The notes: generated from the letters alone by a model not told the origin. A stretch of 64,000 bases of DNA from Paenibacillus taiwanensis DSM 18679 (GCF_000425125.1 NZ_KE384308.1:54838-118837), one strand, 5' to 3'; numbered from the stretch's first letter, positions 1 to 8,044 are shown. Numbers and translations: made by a program.

Positions 1-405
1 CATTCCCAGTCGCTCCTGTTGCTCCGGTGGAACCCGTCGCCCCAGCATTCCCAGTCGCTCCTGTGGCTCCAGTAGAGCCCGTCGCCCCAGCACCCCCAGT
101 CGCTCCCGTTGCTCCGGTGGAACCCGTCGCCCCAGCATTCCCAGTCGCTCCCGTAGCTCCGGTGGAGCCCGTCGCCCCAGCATTCCCAGTCGCTCCTGTT
201 GCTCCGGTGGAACCCGTCGCCCCAGCATTCCCAGTCGCTCCTGTGGCTCCAGTAGAGCCCGTCGCCCCAGCACCCCCAGTCGCTCCCGTTGCTCCGGTGG
301 AACCCGTCGCCCCAGCATTCCCAGTCGCTCCCGTAGCTCCGGTGGAGCCCGTCGCCCCAGCATTCCCAGTCGCTCCTGTTGCTCCGGTGGAACCCGTCGC
401 CCCAA
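1..405. repeat. Tandem 45-bp coding repeat with perfect 180-bp higher-order duplication
   Basis: Units of 45 bp tile positions 1-405. Bases 1-180 and 181-360 are identical, and a third copy begins at 361 and diverges after ~44 bp. Each 180-bp unit holds four 45-bp variants that differ at silent or conservative positions. The 45-bp unit encodes five collagen triplets. This marks recent slippage or unequal recombination on top of an older 45-bp array. Confidence 0.95.
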
Positions 406-796
406 CATCTCCAGTCGCTCCTGTTGCTCCAGTAGAACCCGTCGCCCCAGTTGGTCCACTCGCAGGTCCAGTCGCTCCTGTTGCTCCCGTTGGTCCTGTT
501 AATACAGGAGCTGACAAAATGTTATTAAGTTTAGATTCTAAGAGCATCTCCGTTTTGAGGGCCATCTTTAATGTATTTTGTACACTATTATCGATTGATA
601 ACAGATCGCTAATCGTTGCTGGTATTGTTAATCCTGGTAAAGTACCAATCGCATATTGTATTTTTTCGGCTTCAGCGTTAATGACATGCCCGAGGCTAAG
701 TTCTTCTATGGCAATTGATGCTAACAATAAGTTTAATGCATCTTCTCTTGATAATGTGATAGTTGGTGTTATGTTTGGAAGATTTGCTTGCGACAT
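1..796 (-). CDS. Collagen-like repeat protein, exosporium/BclA type (partial, runs off left edge)
   Basis: The minus strand is open from an ATG at 796 to the window edge, preceded by AGGTGG six bases upstream. The first ~105 residues (starting [14 protein letters not shown]) form a helical preface rich in Leu, Ile, Asn and Ser. The rest is pure Gly-X-Thr/Ala collagen triplets in 15-residue blocks ([15 protein letters not shown]). Such preface-plus-collagen proteins are known on Bacillus and Paenibacillus spore surfaces, as exosporium hair-like filaments ending in a C-terminal globular domain, which lies outside the window. The 45-bp coding repeat is organised into 180-bp units, two of which are identical. 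An open frame on the opposite strand (27-836, Pro-Val-Ala repeats) is only its complement. The spore-surface role is inferred from family resemblance; no C-terminal trimerisation domain is visible. Confidence 0.85.
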   Translation of the reverse strand, partial: MSQANLPNITPTITLSREDALNLLLASIAIEELSLGHVINAEAEKIQYAIGTLPGLTIPATISDLLSIDNSVQNTLKMALKTEMLLESKLNNILSAPVLTGPTGATGATGPASGPTGATGSTGATGATGDVGATGSTGATGATGNAGATGSTGATGATGNAGATGSTGATGATGGAGATGSTGATGATGNAGATGSTGATGATGNAGATGSTGATGATGNAGATGSTGATGATGGAGATGSTGATGATGNAGATGSTGATGATGN

Positions 797-1047
797 ATTT
801 AACCACCTACCTCTACGTTTATATTATCTCTCGTAGATTTATCATATGTATTATTATTGGTTAAGTTCGAAATTATTACATATATCCACATTTATCTAAT
901 GGCATAAAATATTAATGATATATTAATGTTTAGTGACTTAAATTTCTCAGCTATAAATTTGGTAGCGTTGCCATCAAAGTCACCATAGTACTAGTTACCT
1001 CCTCTACTGTAATTGTAGTGATACATCGATTCACTGTACTTAGGGAT

Positions 1048-1266
1048 TTAAAAGAGCTGCTTGCTGAAATCAGGTATTGTTGTTTCACTATGCAGCGAAG
1101 GGTTGTAATTACCATTTTGATCAACAGCACGTAATTTAGATTGAGGTGGGTCAGGAACTAGTGGTATGCCAATGGGTGTAAGTTTCTGCATGGTATCAGT
1201 GATTCGGTCTTTCTCGCTAGCAGCCATAACAAATGAATTTATAACACAATGTAACTTGCGTGCCAT
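1048..1266 (-). CDS. Small hypothetical protein (72 aa)
   Basis: Open frame of 72 codons with ordinary codon use, reading MARKLHCVINSFVMAASEKD and ending in a short polar tail. There is no signal peptide or recognisable domain. An AGAGGT motif lies ~20 bases upstream of the ATG, farther than an ideal ribosome binding site. The same frame continues past the stop through further in-frame stops with Tyr/Gly-rich, coding-looking sequence, so this could be a decayed longer gene. It lies between the collagen-like gene and the flavoprotein, both separated by AT-rich spacers. I do not recognise a family. Confidence 0.4.
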   Translation of the reverse strand: MARKLHCVINSFVMAASEKDRITDTMQKLTPIGIPLVPDPPQSKLRAVDQNGNYNPSLHSETTIPDFSKQLF

Positions 1267-1448
1267 AGATGAGATAGTAATAGTAGTACCTCTAATAGCT
1301 TAAGGGAGTATAAATACAGGTAGTCAGCGTATATGTAAATAACGCATTCATCGATGTTGTTAGTTTCCAAGTAAAGTAAGTGATATATCTATACCTTGTT
1401 GACTGAAGAAAGAGAACAATAGGATTTGACCACATGACACTAACCTTT

Positions 1449-1483
1449 ATGTAAGTATCTGTACTAAAAGTGCATACTTACAT
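1449..1483. promoter_or_regulatory. 10-bp inverted repeat, candidate HxlR-family operator
   Basis: ATGTAAGTAT (1449-1458) and its exact complement ATACTTACAT (1474-1483) are separated by 15 bp and end ~57 bp before the flavoprotein start. GTAAGTA half-sites resemble those described for YodB/CatR-type HxlR regulators, and an HxlR gene lies just downstream. The regulatory link is inference. Confidence 0.5.
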
Positions 1484-1539
1484 ATATATAGTCTTCTCCG
1501 TATACTCAAGATGTAATAGTACAAAGGAGGAGAGAATTT

Positions 1540-2073
1540 ATGAAAACGCTAGTTATCGTCACACACCCTAGTATCGAAACATCTATCATTAATAAACGGT
1601 GGGTAGAAGAACTTAAAAAATATCCAGAAAAGTATACTGTACACGAACTGCATAAAGTGTACCCTGACGGAAACATCGAAGTTGAAAGGGAACAACAATT
1701 AATTGAAGCGCATCATAATCTTGTACTACAGTTTCCAATTTATTGGTCTAACAGCCCTCCTCTACTGAAAAAATGGCTTGATGATGTATTTGCTTATGGT
1801 TGGGCATATGGGTCAAATGGAGGCGATAAATTAAAAAATCGCAAAGCTGCTTTAGCTGTATCTGCGGGGATTAAGAAAGAAGATTATCGTGAAGAGGGAA
1901 AATATCAGTATACGCTCGCACAGTTATTATCTCCTTTTGAAACTTCTTTCCGCTACTGCAATGCAGACTATCGCTCGTTCTTTGCATTTTATGGAACGGA
2001 AAGTTTTGAGCCGCATACTGGCGAATTGGACAAAAGCGCACAAGACTATTTGAATTTTGTTGACAATTTGTAA
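1540..2073 (+). CDS. NAD(P)H-dependent oxidoreductase, flavodoxin-like fold (YwrO/MdaB/KefF type)
   Basis: This 177-aa cytosolic flavoprotein starts with the beta-strand and phosphate-binding loop of the Flavodoxin_2 family (MKTLVIVTHPSIETS). The typical LVLQFPIYWSNSPPLLKKWLDDV segment (about residues 62-84) shapes the FMN/FAD site, and AYGWAYG follows. Family members reduce quinones or nitro compounds with NAD(P)H and often respond to electrophile stress. An ideal AAAGGAGGAG ribosome binding site precedes the ATG. The upstream inverted repeat and the convergent HxlR gene suggest quinone- or thiol-stress control, as in the B. subtilis YodB/AzoR1 pairs. The substrate cannot be read from sequence. 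Confidence 0.85.
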   Translation: MKTLVIVTHPSIETSIINKRWVEELKKYPEKYTVHELHKVYPDGNIEVEREQQLIEAHHNLVLQFPIYWSNSPPLLKKWLDDVFAYGWAYGSNGGDKLKNRKAALAVSAGIKKEDYREEGKYQYTLAQLLSPFETSFRYCNADYRSFFAFYGTESFEPHTGELDKSAQDYLNFVDNL

Positions 2074-2097
2074 TAAGACAGATTGATCAGGCCACAA

Positions 2098-2133
2098 AAG
2101 GAAGTATATCCTGTTCAAGGAATACTTCTTTTT
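2098..2133. terminator. Rho-independent terminator between convergent genes
   Basis: GAAGTAT (2101-2107) pairs with ATACTTC (2122-2128) and TCCT with AGGA, around a 5-nt loop and one bulged A. A run of T follows on the plus strand and As precede, so it can serve both converging genes. Confidence 0.75.
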
Positions 2134-2155
2134 GCGTGTTTAAAAATACCAATAA

Positions 2156-2515
2156 CTACTGCTGCATATCCTCCTGCTTTGACCATCTGTTATTTTCACC
2201 CCACTCACACATCATGTTTAACAAGGGGATAAGTGTTTGCCCCCGTTCTGTTAATGAATATTCCACTTTTGGAGGGATTTGAGGAAATTCCTTACGATTA
2301 ATAAGCCCATCTGACTCCAGTTCCTTTAACATCATGCTAAGCGTTTTAAAAGAAATAATGCCAATACTTCGCTTCAGCTCATTATGCCGCATAACCTTAT
2401 TTTCAGCTAACCAATACAAAATGATCATTTTATATTTACCGCCTATTAAGGACAACGTATATCCAAAGCCGGTATTTTTTAATTCTACGCCAGTAGGAAC
2501 ACAGGTATTGCGCAC
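2156..2515 (-). CDS. HxlR-family winged-helix transcriptional regulator
   Basis: About 119 aa with the HxlR layout. A Cys near the N-terminus (RNTCVPTG) is followed by TLSLIGGKYKMIILYWL, the recognition helix region (LKRSIGIISFKTLSMMLKELESDGLI) and the wing ending VEYSLTERGQTLIPLL. Many HxlR proteins sense quinones, aldehydes or disulfide stress through that N-terminal Cys. I prefer the second GTG (2515), nine bases after AGGAGG. The upstream GTG at 2524 abuts the Shine-Dalgarno directly. The gene converges on the flavoprotein gene, so a local regulator-target pair is likely but not proven. Confidence 0.87.
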   Translation of the reverse strand: MRNTCVPTGVELKNTGFGYTLSLIGGKYKMIILYWLAENKVMRHNELKRSIGIISFKTLSMMLKELESDGLINRKEFPQIPPKVEYSLTERGQTLIPLLNMMCEWGENNRWSKQEDMQQ

Positions 2516-2652
2516 TAGTTCCACCCTCCTTTAAATAAATACATCCTATAAATAAGGTTAAGCTGCAAATGGTTTACATGTGATTCTCAGCTGTATGTTC
2601 AAACTTATGTAAAAGATGTGAGAAAGCATCGATGACAAACAAAAATGAACAA

Positions 2653-2687
2653 ACGACCGCTTCCCAGTACAAAACTAGGAAGCAGTC
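2653..2687 (-). terminator. Terminator after the ANT(4')-like gene
   Basis: On the minus strand CGAC-x-GCTTCC pairs with GGAAGC-x-GTCG, followed by a T-rich stretch (TTTGTTCATTTTTG). It lies ~70 bp past the stop at 2757. Confidence 0.7.
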
Positions 2688-2756
2688 GCAGCCTCAAAAA
2701 GTGTTATCGTTGACTATGTTCTATCATAAGCAATCATGCAGAGACATTACATACGA

Positions 2757-3527
2757 TCAAAATGGAATACGTTCTGTATGAATCACATATTGATGTTCAA
2801 TTGCCCAGGCTGTAAGACCGCTCCAAAAAGTTTCACAGGCTGCTACAATGTTCGCCGGATGTGACAACTCCCCAGACATTACTAGTCTTGCAACGTTGTC
2901 GTATCCTGCTGGACGATGAGGTAATTCCATAGATTCAGGCCATACGCTTGCCCCTGTGGAATATGTGTACTGATTGTGCAGTCCGATCAACATGGCTCCG
3001 TATTGGGCAAACTGCATGGCCAAGTACGGCAGATAGGTATAGGAACCGTTTGCCTGTGCATTTCTTAGCTTTCCGATAAATTCATACATTTCACCTACAA
3101 GAACCTCATTGATTGCCTTTGTGAAGTCTTCCTTTGTTGGCGATTGTGCCGCTTCTTTTAGTAGTGGAAAGAAATCATTTGGATCATAAAGAGAAAGCGG
3201 TGCAAAATAACAACCATGTGTCAGCGGCCAGTCACCTTCTACGGTGGAAGCTGCTTCCAACAGGACATTAGAACTAATTACGTTCACTTCAGCTTTCCAC
3301 GGTCCCGCAGACCATTCATGACTAAATTGTACGTCTTCACTGGATGCCGCTAGTACACAAAACATCTCCACGTCTGAAAATGGCCCGTCTGTCCCACGGG
3401 AGACAGATCCGTAGATCCCTATTGCACATATTTGCTCCTGATATGCTTCATGGAGTCTTGTCTCAATTGCCTGACAGGTTAAAAGTCTTTCGCTTCGCGA
3501 AATTTCTACAGGTCCATTGCTGTTCAT
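2757..3527 (-). CDS. Aminoglycoside 4'-O-nucleotidyltransferase, ANT(4')/KanNT-like
   Basis: The 256-aa protein matches the staphylococcal ANT(4') layout and length (253 aa). It has the nucleotidyltransferase core AIGIYGSVSRGTDGPFSDVEMFCV (about residues 36-59, metal-binding Asp pair in the SDVEM region), FSHEWSAGPWKAEVN, DWPLTHG, a C-terminal helical domain with AMLIGLHNQ and TGASV, and the conserved ERIPF tail. The family adenylylates the 4'-hydroxyl of kanamycin, neomycin or tobramycin. The start follows GGGAGAG with eight-base spacing. It is a single gene between terminators, with no transposon ends or plasmid genes seen, so it looks like an intrinsic chromosomal copy. The drug spectrum is not deducible. 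Confidence 0.88.
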   Translation of the reverse strand: MNSNGPVEISRSERLLTCQAIETRLHEAYQEQICAIGIYGSVSRGTDGPFSDVEMFCVLAASSEDVQFSHEWSAGPWKAEVNVISSNVLLEAASTVEGDWPLTHGCYFAPLSLYDPNDFFPLLKEAAQSPTKEDFTKAINEVLVGEMYEFIGKLRNAQANGSYTYLPYLAMQFAQYGAMLIGLHNQYTYSTGASVWPESMELPHRPAGYDNVARLVMSGELSHPANIVAACETFWSGLTAWAIEHQYVIHTERIPF

Positions 3528-3674
3528 TTGTATAACTCTCCCTTTGATTGATGTGAAGTGAGTGAATACAAACGGATGAATGGAGGATCACGAGCTTAAC
3601 GGGGAACTTGATCGGGATACATAAACACAACTCCCATCCATCATGTTTCTCGTATTTTACGATGGTCAGCCACT

Positions 3675-3721
3675 ATAAAACAAGCTGGCGCTATCCCTTA
3701 TAGGCGATAAAACCAGCTTTA
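3675..3721 (-). terminator. Terminator after the ABC-F gene
   Basis: AAGCTGG (3682-3688) and CCAGCTT (3713-3719) form the stem, with partial inner pairing. On the minus strand the stem is followed by GTTTTATA, just past the stop codon at 3731. Confidence 0.75.
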
Positions 3722-3730
3722 AGTGCATTT

Positions 3731-5287
3731 TTAGAAAACTTTTGTCGTCCAAGATTCGCAGTTCCATGTTTCAGTCACGATATCCCGATAAAATTCAGGC
3801 TCATGAGAAATAAGCAGAATGCTGCCTTTGTAAGCTTTGAGGGCACGCTTCAGCTCTTCCTTCGCATCAACATCGAGATGGTTCGTCGGCTCATCCAGTA
3901 CGAGCAAATTGGTTTCTCTGTTAATGAGCTTGCAGAGGCGAACTTTAGCCTTCTCCCCACCGCTCAGTACAGCAATTTTGCTCTCAATATGCTTCGTCGT
4001 AAGGCCACATTTTGCGAGCGCTGCACGTACCTCGAACTGGGAGAAGGAAGGGAACTCGTTCCAGATTTCTTCGATGCACGTGTTATAGTTCGTATCTTTT
4101 ATTTCTTGTTCAAAATAACCGATATCCAGATTGTCTCCGCGCTCAACAGCACCCGAGATCGCTGGAAGCTCACCTAGAATACTGCGCAGCAGCGTCGTCT
4201 TCCCGATTCCGTTCGCCCCAACAAAAGCAATCTTCTGGCCCCGCTCCATACGGAGATTCAAAGGTCTTGACAACGGTTCATCGTAACCAATGACGAGATC
4301 TTTTGTTTCAAATACGAGCTTGCTTGAAGCACGTGAATCCTTGAAATTGAACTGCGGCTGTGGCTTTTCCTTCGCTAGCTCAATGACTTCCATTTTATCG
4401 AGCTTCTTCTGTCTGGACATCGCCATGTTGCGTGTCGCTACACTTGCCTTGTTACGAGCAACGAAGTCTTTCAGATCAGAAATTTCCTGCTGCTGACGTT
4501 TATAAGCAGACTCCAGCTGCTGCTTCTTCATTTCATACACTTGCTGGAACTTATCATAATCACCAACGTAACGGTTCAGCTCTTGGTTTTCCATATGATA
4601 AATCAAGTTAATAACGTTGTTCAAAAATGGAATATCGTGCGAAATGAGAATAAAGGCGTTCTCATAAGCTTGCAAATAACGCTTTAGCCATTCGATATGT
4701 TGCTCATCGAGATAGTTAGTGGGCTCGTCCAATAATAAGATGTCCGGCTTTTCCAACAGCAGCTTTGCCAGCAGCACCTTGGTGCGTTGACCGCCACTCA
4801 GGTCATTTACGTCTTTGTCCAGACCAATATCATTCAGTCCGAGTCCACGAGCCGTTTCTTCGACTTTGGCATCAATCAGATAGAAGTCTTGATTCGTTAA
4901 CGTATCTTGAATTGTACCTACATCCTCTAGCAGCTTCTCCAGCTCTTCGGGCGTGACATCCCCCATCTTGCCGTACATGTCGTTCATTTCTTGTTCCAGG
5001 TCAAATAAATATTGGAAGGCACCTCTCAAAACATCACGGATCGTCAAGCCCTTGCTTAACACGGCGTGCTGATCCAGGTAACCAACCCGCATGCGCTTGG
5101 ACCATTCCACCTTGCCCTCATCAGGTTGCAGCTTCCCAGTAATAATATTCATAAATGTGGACTTGCCCTCGCCGTTGGCGCCAATTAATCCAATGTGCTC
5201 GCCCTTTAGCAAGCGGAAAGACACGTCCTTAAAGATTGCACGGTCTCCGAAGCCGTGACTTAGTCGTTCTACGTTTAATATGCTCAT
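3731..5287 (-). CDS. ABC-F family ATPase (YbiT/YkpA-like duplicated ATP-binding cassette)
   Basis: 518 aa with two ATP-binding cassettes and no membrane segment. The first has Walker A GANGEGKST (~residues 36-44), signature LSGGQRTKV and Walker B DILLLDEPTNYLD. The second has GANGIGKTT, LSGGEKAKV and LLVLDEPTNHLD. A charged linker rich in Lys/Gln (residues ~250-310) fits the P-site tRNA interaction motif region. ABC-F proteins act on the ribosome, as translation factors or antibiotic-protection proteins. YbiT/YkpA members are generally housekeeping-like. A sigma-A-type promoter lies ~40-65 bp upstream. The neighbouring ANT(4') gene is separated by a terminator, so co-function is not implied. 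Confidence 0.9.
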   Translation of the reverse strand: MSILNVERLSHGFGDRAIFKDVSFRLLKGEHIGLIGANGEGKSTFMNIITGKLQPDEGKVEWSKRMRVGYLDQHAVLSKGLTIRDVLRGAFQYLFDLEQEMNDMYGKMGDVTPEELEKLLEDVGTIQDTLTNQDFYLIDAKVEETARGLGLNDIGLDKDVNDLSGGQRTKVLLAKLLLEKPDILLLDEPTNYLDEQHIEWLKRYLQAYENAFILISHDIPFLNNVINLIYHMENQELNRYVGDYDKFQQVYEMKKQQLESAYKRQQQEISDLKDFVARNKASVATRNMAMSRQKKLDKMEVIELAKEKPQPQFNFKDSRASSKLVFETKDLVIGYDEPLSRPLNLRMERGQKIAFVGANGIGKTTLLRSILGELPAISGAVERGDNLDIGYFEQEIKDTNYNTCIEEIWNEFPSFSQFEVRAALAKCGLTTKHIESKIAVLSGGEKAKVRLCKLINRETNLLVLDEPTNHLDVDAKEELKRALKAYKGSILLISHEPEFYRDIVTETWNCESWTTKVF

Positions 5288-5323
5288 TCATGACACCTTT
5301 TCTTTTATACTTTGTACTAGAAC

Positions 5324-5353
5324 ATTATAAACGTTGGAGAGACTAGAACTCAA
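5324..5353 (-). promoter_or_regulatory. Sigma-A-like promoter of the ABC-F gene
   Basis: On the minus strand TTGAGT (5348-5353) and TATAAT (5324-5329) are 18 bp apart, placing the start of transcription ~30 nt before the ATG. The remaining interval up to 5683 holds no supportable gene. Confidence 0.6.
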
Positions 5354-5683
5354 TGCTTGCTTTGGCGATGACTGCGTTTATTTCGATTACTACGCACACT
5401 TTTCTATGTCCCGTATCTCTTGGACAATGCCTCCCCCTTTTTACCAATGCCTTATTTATAACGCTCAAACAACTGCCTTAAAATCCTATTTATCTTTGTC
5501 GAGAACAGCACTTGCACCGACCACATGATTAGATTTGCTTCCATATATGTTATTAAAAGTTAGGCTCTTTTCGTAGATATTGTTGCTTTACATATGACGA
5601 ATTTTTAGTTGTAGTAAAGTACATTTGAAACTAAAGGGTTACGTATTCGTATAAGATTTTATGAACTAGAAGGGGGTTGCAAA

Positions 5684-5839
5684 ATGGACTATACTGAAAT
5701 TTATAACGAGAAACTCATTGCCACAGTAAAAGAAAAATTGAATTCCATAGGTGAGATTAAAACGGTGAAGTTTTTAAGAAAAGAAACAGGTATGTCATTG
5801 ATTGAGGCAAAAAAATTTGTAGATGCTTTTAAAGCATAA
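5684..5839 (+). CDS. 51-aa mini-protein resembling the L7/L12 C-terminal domain
   Basis: A short gene with AGGGGG seven bases before the ATG, encoding MDYTEIYNEKLIATVKEKLN and then GEIKTVKFLRKETG-MSLIEAKKFVDAFKA. The second half follows the ribosomal protein L7/L12 C-terminal pattern (hydrophobic-Lys-x-hydrophobic-Arg-x-x-Thr-Gly-x-x-Leu-x-Glu-Ala-Lys-x-hydrophobic-Val-Asp), which forms the alpha/beta surface that L7/L12 uses to contact elongation factors. It is followed by a strong terminator, so it is probably monocistronic. Function is unknown. Small free-standing copies of this domain exist in Bacillales, but their role is not established. Confidence 0.7.
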   Translation: MDYTEIYNEKLIATVKEKLNSIGEIKTVKFLRKETGMSLIEAKKFVDAFKA

Positions 5840-5901
5840 GCATTACTTAGAGTAAATCACTATCCTGTGGCTCTTTTGTATGCACTTCTTAGCATTTCAC
5901 A

Positions 5902-5945
5902 GAAAAGGAACAGTTCTGTTCACATGAACAGACTGCTCCTTTTTT
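5902..5945. terminator. Bidirectional terminator
   Basis: AAGGA-CAGT-TCTGTTC pairs with GAACAGA-CTG-TCCTT around ACAT, with one bulge. It is flanked by an A run on the left and a T run on the right, so it can end both the mini-protein transcript and nagA. Confidence 0.85.
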
Positions 5946-5967
5946 AAGAAGTTGTTTCATAGCTTAA

Positions 5968-7113
5968 TTAGACCTGTTGTCCCCCAATCATTGTCCATAG
6001 TACTTCATATTTCTCATTGAGGAGAACAAAATCAGCATCATAGCCGACTTCAATTTTCCCTTTATGTGATAAATCTAAAATACGAGCAGGCGATGTTGAA
6101 GCCATTTGTACAGCATCTGTAAAGGATATTCCATTCTCTACGGTTAGTCGCAACGCTTCATTCATCGTTACCGTGCTCGATGCCAAAGTGCCGTCCGATA
6201 GTCTTGCAATTCCATCGGATACAGTGACATGGTGGCCGCCAAACCAATATTCGCCATCACCCATTCCCATCGCTTGCAGCGCATCTGTAATCAGCACCAT
6301 CCCTTCCGGTCCTTTGATGCGATGCATCAGGCGGATGATTGCAGGATGAAGATGGACTTCGTCAACAATCGCTTGCAGACTTACGTGCGGTTCCTCGAAT
6401 GCGGCAACGATCAGACCAGGGTCCCGGTGATGAATAGGTCTCATACCATTAAAGCAATGTGTCACATGACTCGCGCCTGCCCCAAATGCTTCCTTTGCTT
6501 CCTCATACGTGGCGTCAGAATGCGCAGCGGCAATTACAACTCCTTGCTCCTTCAAGTAAGAAATAAGCTCTAAACCACCCGGCAGTTCTGGCGCAATCGT
6601 CACCATTTTTATAAGCGAACCTGCTTCACGGAAAATAAGCTTCATTTCATCCAAGTCAGGATGACGAAGATACTTCTCATTTTGCATCCCTTTACGTCGC
6701 GGGTTCAAATAGGGTCCTTCCAAGTGAATGCCGGCGATCTTCGCCCCTCGCTCACGGCCGACCACCGATTTCACGCTGCGAATCATGTTCAGTAGATCAT
6801 CCATCGTGGAACTTACAGTTGTTGCTAAAAATGAAGTGCACCCAGTTGCAGCACACGTAAGAGATACCTCTTGAATGCTTTCTTCTGTGCCATCCATCAT
6901 ATCGTAGCCATTGGCTCCATGAATATGAACATCTATCATCCCGGGGATGAGCCACATCCCTTTACCATCTATCCGTTCATATTCCTCGTCGAATGGCAAA
7001 GTTTCTTGTGTCTCAATACGCTCTATCTTCCCATCTGTAACCCTAACTGTAGCGGAAGACAGGATTTGATGTGGGAGCAATACGTTAACGTGGTGAATGA
7101 TTTTGTTGTTCAT
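5968..7113 (-). CDS. nagA: N-acetylglucosamine-6-phosphate deacetylase
   Basis: 381 aa, the usual NagA length. It hydrolyses GlcNAc-6-P to GlcN-6-P plus acetate in amino-sugar and wall-recycling catabolism. The amidohydrolase metal motif DVHIHGANGYD gives His63/His65. HLEGPYLNP holds the metal-binding Glu132, VTHCFNGMRP supplies substrate-site residues, and LITDALQAMGMGDG holds the catalytic Asp. The ATG lies two bases after the stop of the upstream DeoR gene, with GGAGATGAATAG as ribosome binding site, so the two are cotranscribed. No nagB is in the window. Confidence 0.95.
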   Translation of the reverse strand: MNNKIIHHVNVLLPHQILSSATVRVTDGKIERIETQETLPFDEEYERIDGKGMWLIPGMIDVHIHGANGYDMMDGTEESIQEVSLTCAATGCTSFLATTVSSTMDDLLNMIRSVKSVVGRERGAKIAGIHLEGPYLNPRRKGMQNEKYLRHPDLDEMKLIFREAGSLIKMVTIAPELPGGLELISYLKEQGVVIAAAHSDATYEEAKEAFGAGASHVTHCFNGMRPIHHRDPGLIVAAFEEPHVSLQAIVDEVHLHPAIIRLMHRIKGPEGMVLITDALQAMGMGDGEYWFGGHHVTVSDGIARLSDGTLASSTVTMNEALRLTVENGISFTDAVQMASTSPARILDLSHKGKIEVGYDADFVLLNEKYEVLWTMIGGQQV

Positions 7114-7115
7114 CT

Positions 7116-7898
7116 CTATTCATCTCCATCCTTAGAATTAGGGATTGTACATTCAATCAGTGTAATATTTTTCTGATCTAATACTTCTCTCATCTCATTG
7201 GAAATAGACTGATCTGTCACGATAATATCCACGTAATCAAAGTCTAGCTTAAATCTTGACTTTGCCACGAATTTCGTATGATCCACCATGAGGATCACTT
7301 GATCTGACTGCTTGGCCATTTCCTTCTTCACTCGAACATCATCTTCATAGGGAAAATAGAGTCCGTCTTGCTGAATCGCTGTTGCTCCGATATACGCCTT
7401 ATCTGCACGAATTTCACCAATTTTATCGATAACAGAAGGACCATATAATAATCGGTTTTGGGTATGCAGATAGCCGCCAAGTACATAAATGCTCAAGTCA
7501 TCTCGTTTGGAGAGAATACTCACATTATCAATTGAATGTGTAACAGCGGTAATCTGCTTCGCCTGAATATGTTCCGCTACAAATTGGACAGTTGTTGATA
7601 CGTCCAAAAATACGGTCTCATGATCCTGAATCAGCTTAGCTCCAAGCTTGCCGATAGCGTCTTTACTGCCAGATTCCTCTATTAGACGATCCTGATAGGA
7701 TGACAGTTCCTTCTGAAGCGTGGGAAGGGCTACTCCACCATGCGTCCGAACGACGACTCCTTCTTGAACCAGTTTGACTATATCTCTTCGGGCTGTGTCT
7801 CTGGATACTTGGAATATCGAGCATATTTCTGCAACACTCATTGAATGATGTTGCTTTAAGTAATCAAGAATGTTTAATAATCTAGCTTCTTGAAACAA
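7116..7898 (-). CDS. DeoR/GlpR-family sugar-responsive repressor
   Basis: 260 aa. The N-terminal DeoR helix-turn-helix (LNILDYLKQHHSMSVAEICSIFQVSRDTARRDIVKLVQEGVVVRTHGG, residues ~8-57) is followed by the DeoR-C sensor domain with GSKDAIGKLGAKLI, FLDVSTTVQFVAEHI and a conserved YIGATAIQQDGLYF. DeoR-C domains bind phosphorylated sugars. Being directly upstream of nagA, the ligand may be GlcNAc-6-P or GlcN-6-P (inference). The only in-frame start near GAGGAGGTG is the TTG at 7898, 10-11 bases from GGAGG. Two identical AT-rich 14-mers lie upstream and may be its operators. Confidence 0.9.
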   Translation of the reverse strand: MFQEARLLNILDYLKQHHSMSVAEICSIFQVSRDTARRDIVKLVQEGVVVRTHGGVALPTLQKELSSYQDRLIEESGSKDAIGKLGAKLIQDHETVFLDVSTTVQFVAEHIQAKQITAVTHSIDNVSILSKRDDLSIYVLGGYLHTQNRLLYGPSVIDKIGEIRADKAYIGATAIQQDGLYFPYEDDVRVKKEMAKQSDQVILMVDHTKFVAKSRFKLDFDYVDIIVTDQSISNEMREVLDQKNITLIECTIPNSKDGDE

Positions 7899-7944
7899 AT
7901 GGGATGCACCTCCTCGTTAAGTGTGCTACTTAATATAATAAGTA

Positions 7945-7989
7945 TATATAAGTAATTAAATAATTACAATAAGCACTTATAAGTAATTA
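7945..7989. promoter_or_regulatory. Direct repeat TATAAGTAATTAAA x2, candidate operator of the DeoR-nagA operon
   Basis: Identical 14-mers at 7945-7958 and 7976-7989, 31 bp apart (three helical turns), lie 47-91 bp upstream of the TTG start. Spacing on one face of the helix fits cooperative repressor binding; the assignment is inference. Confidence 0.45.
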
Positions 7990-8044
7990 AACACTCTGAA
8001 TCGACATTATGATGCTCCCATCTGCATGACAACGACAAATAACT

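Noticed and set aside
1-405. CRISPR-like array (45-bp period)
   Set aside because: Units are contiguous without spacers and encode collagen triplets.
27-836. Plus-strand Pro-Val-Ala repeat protein
   Set aside because: Exact complement of the collagen-like gene, which has its own ATG, Shine-Dalgarno and Gly-X-Y periodicity on the minus strand.
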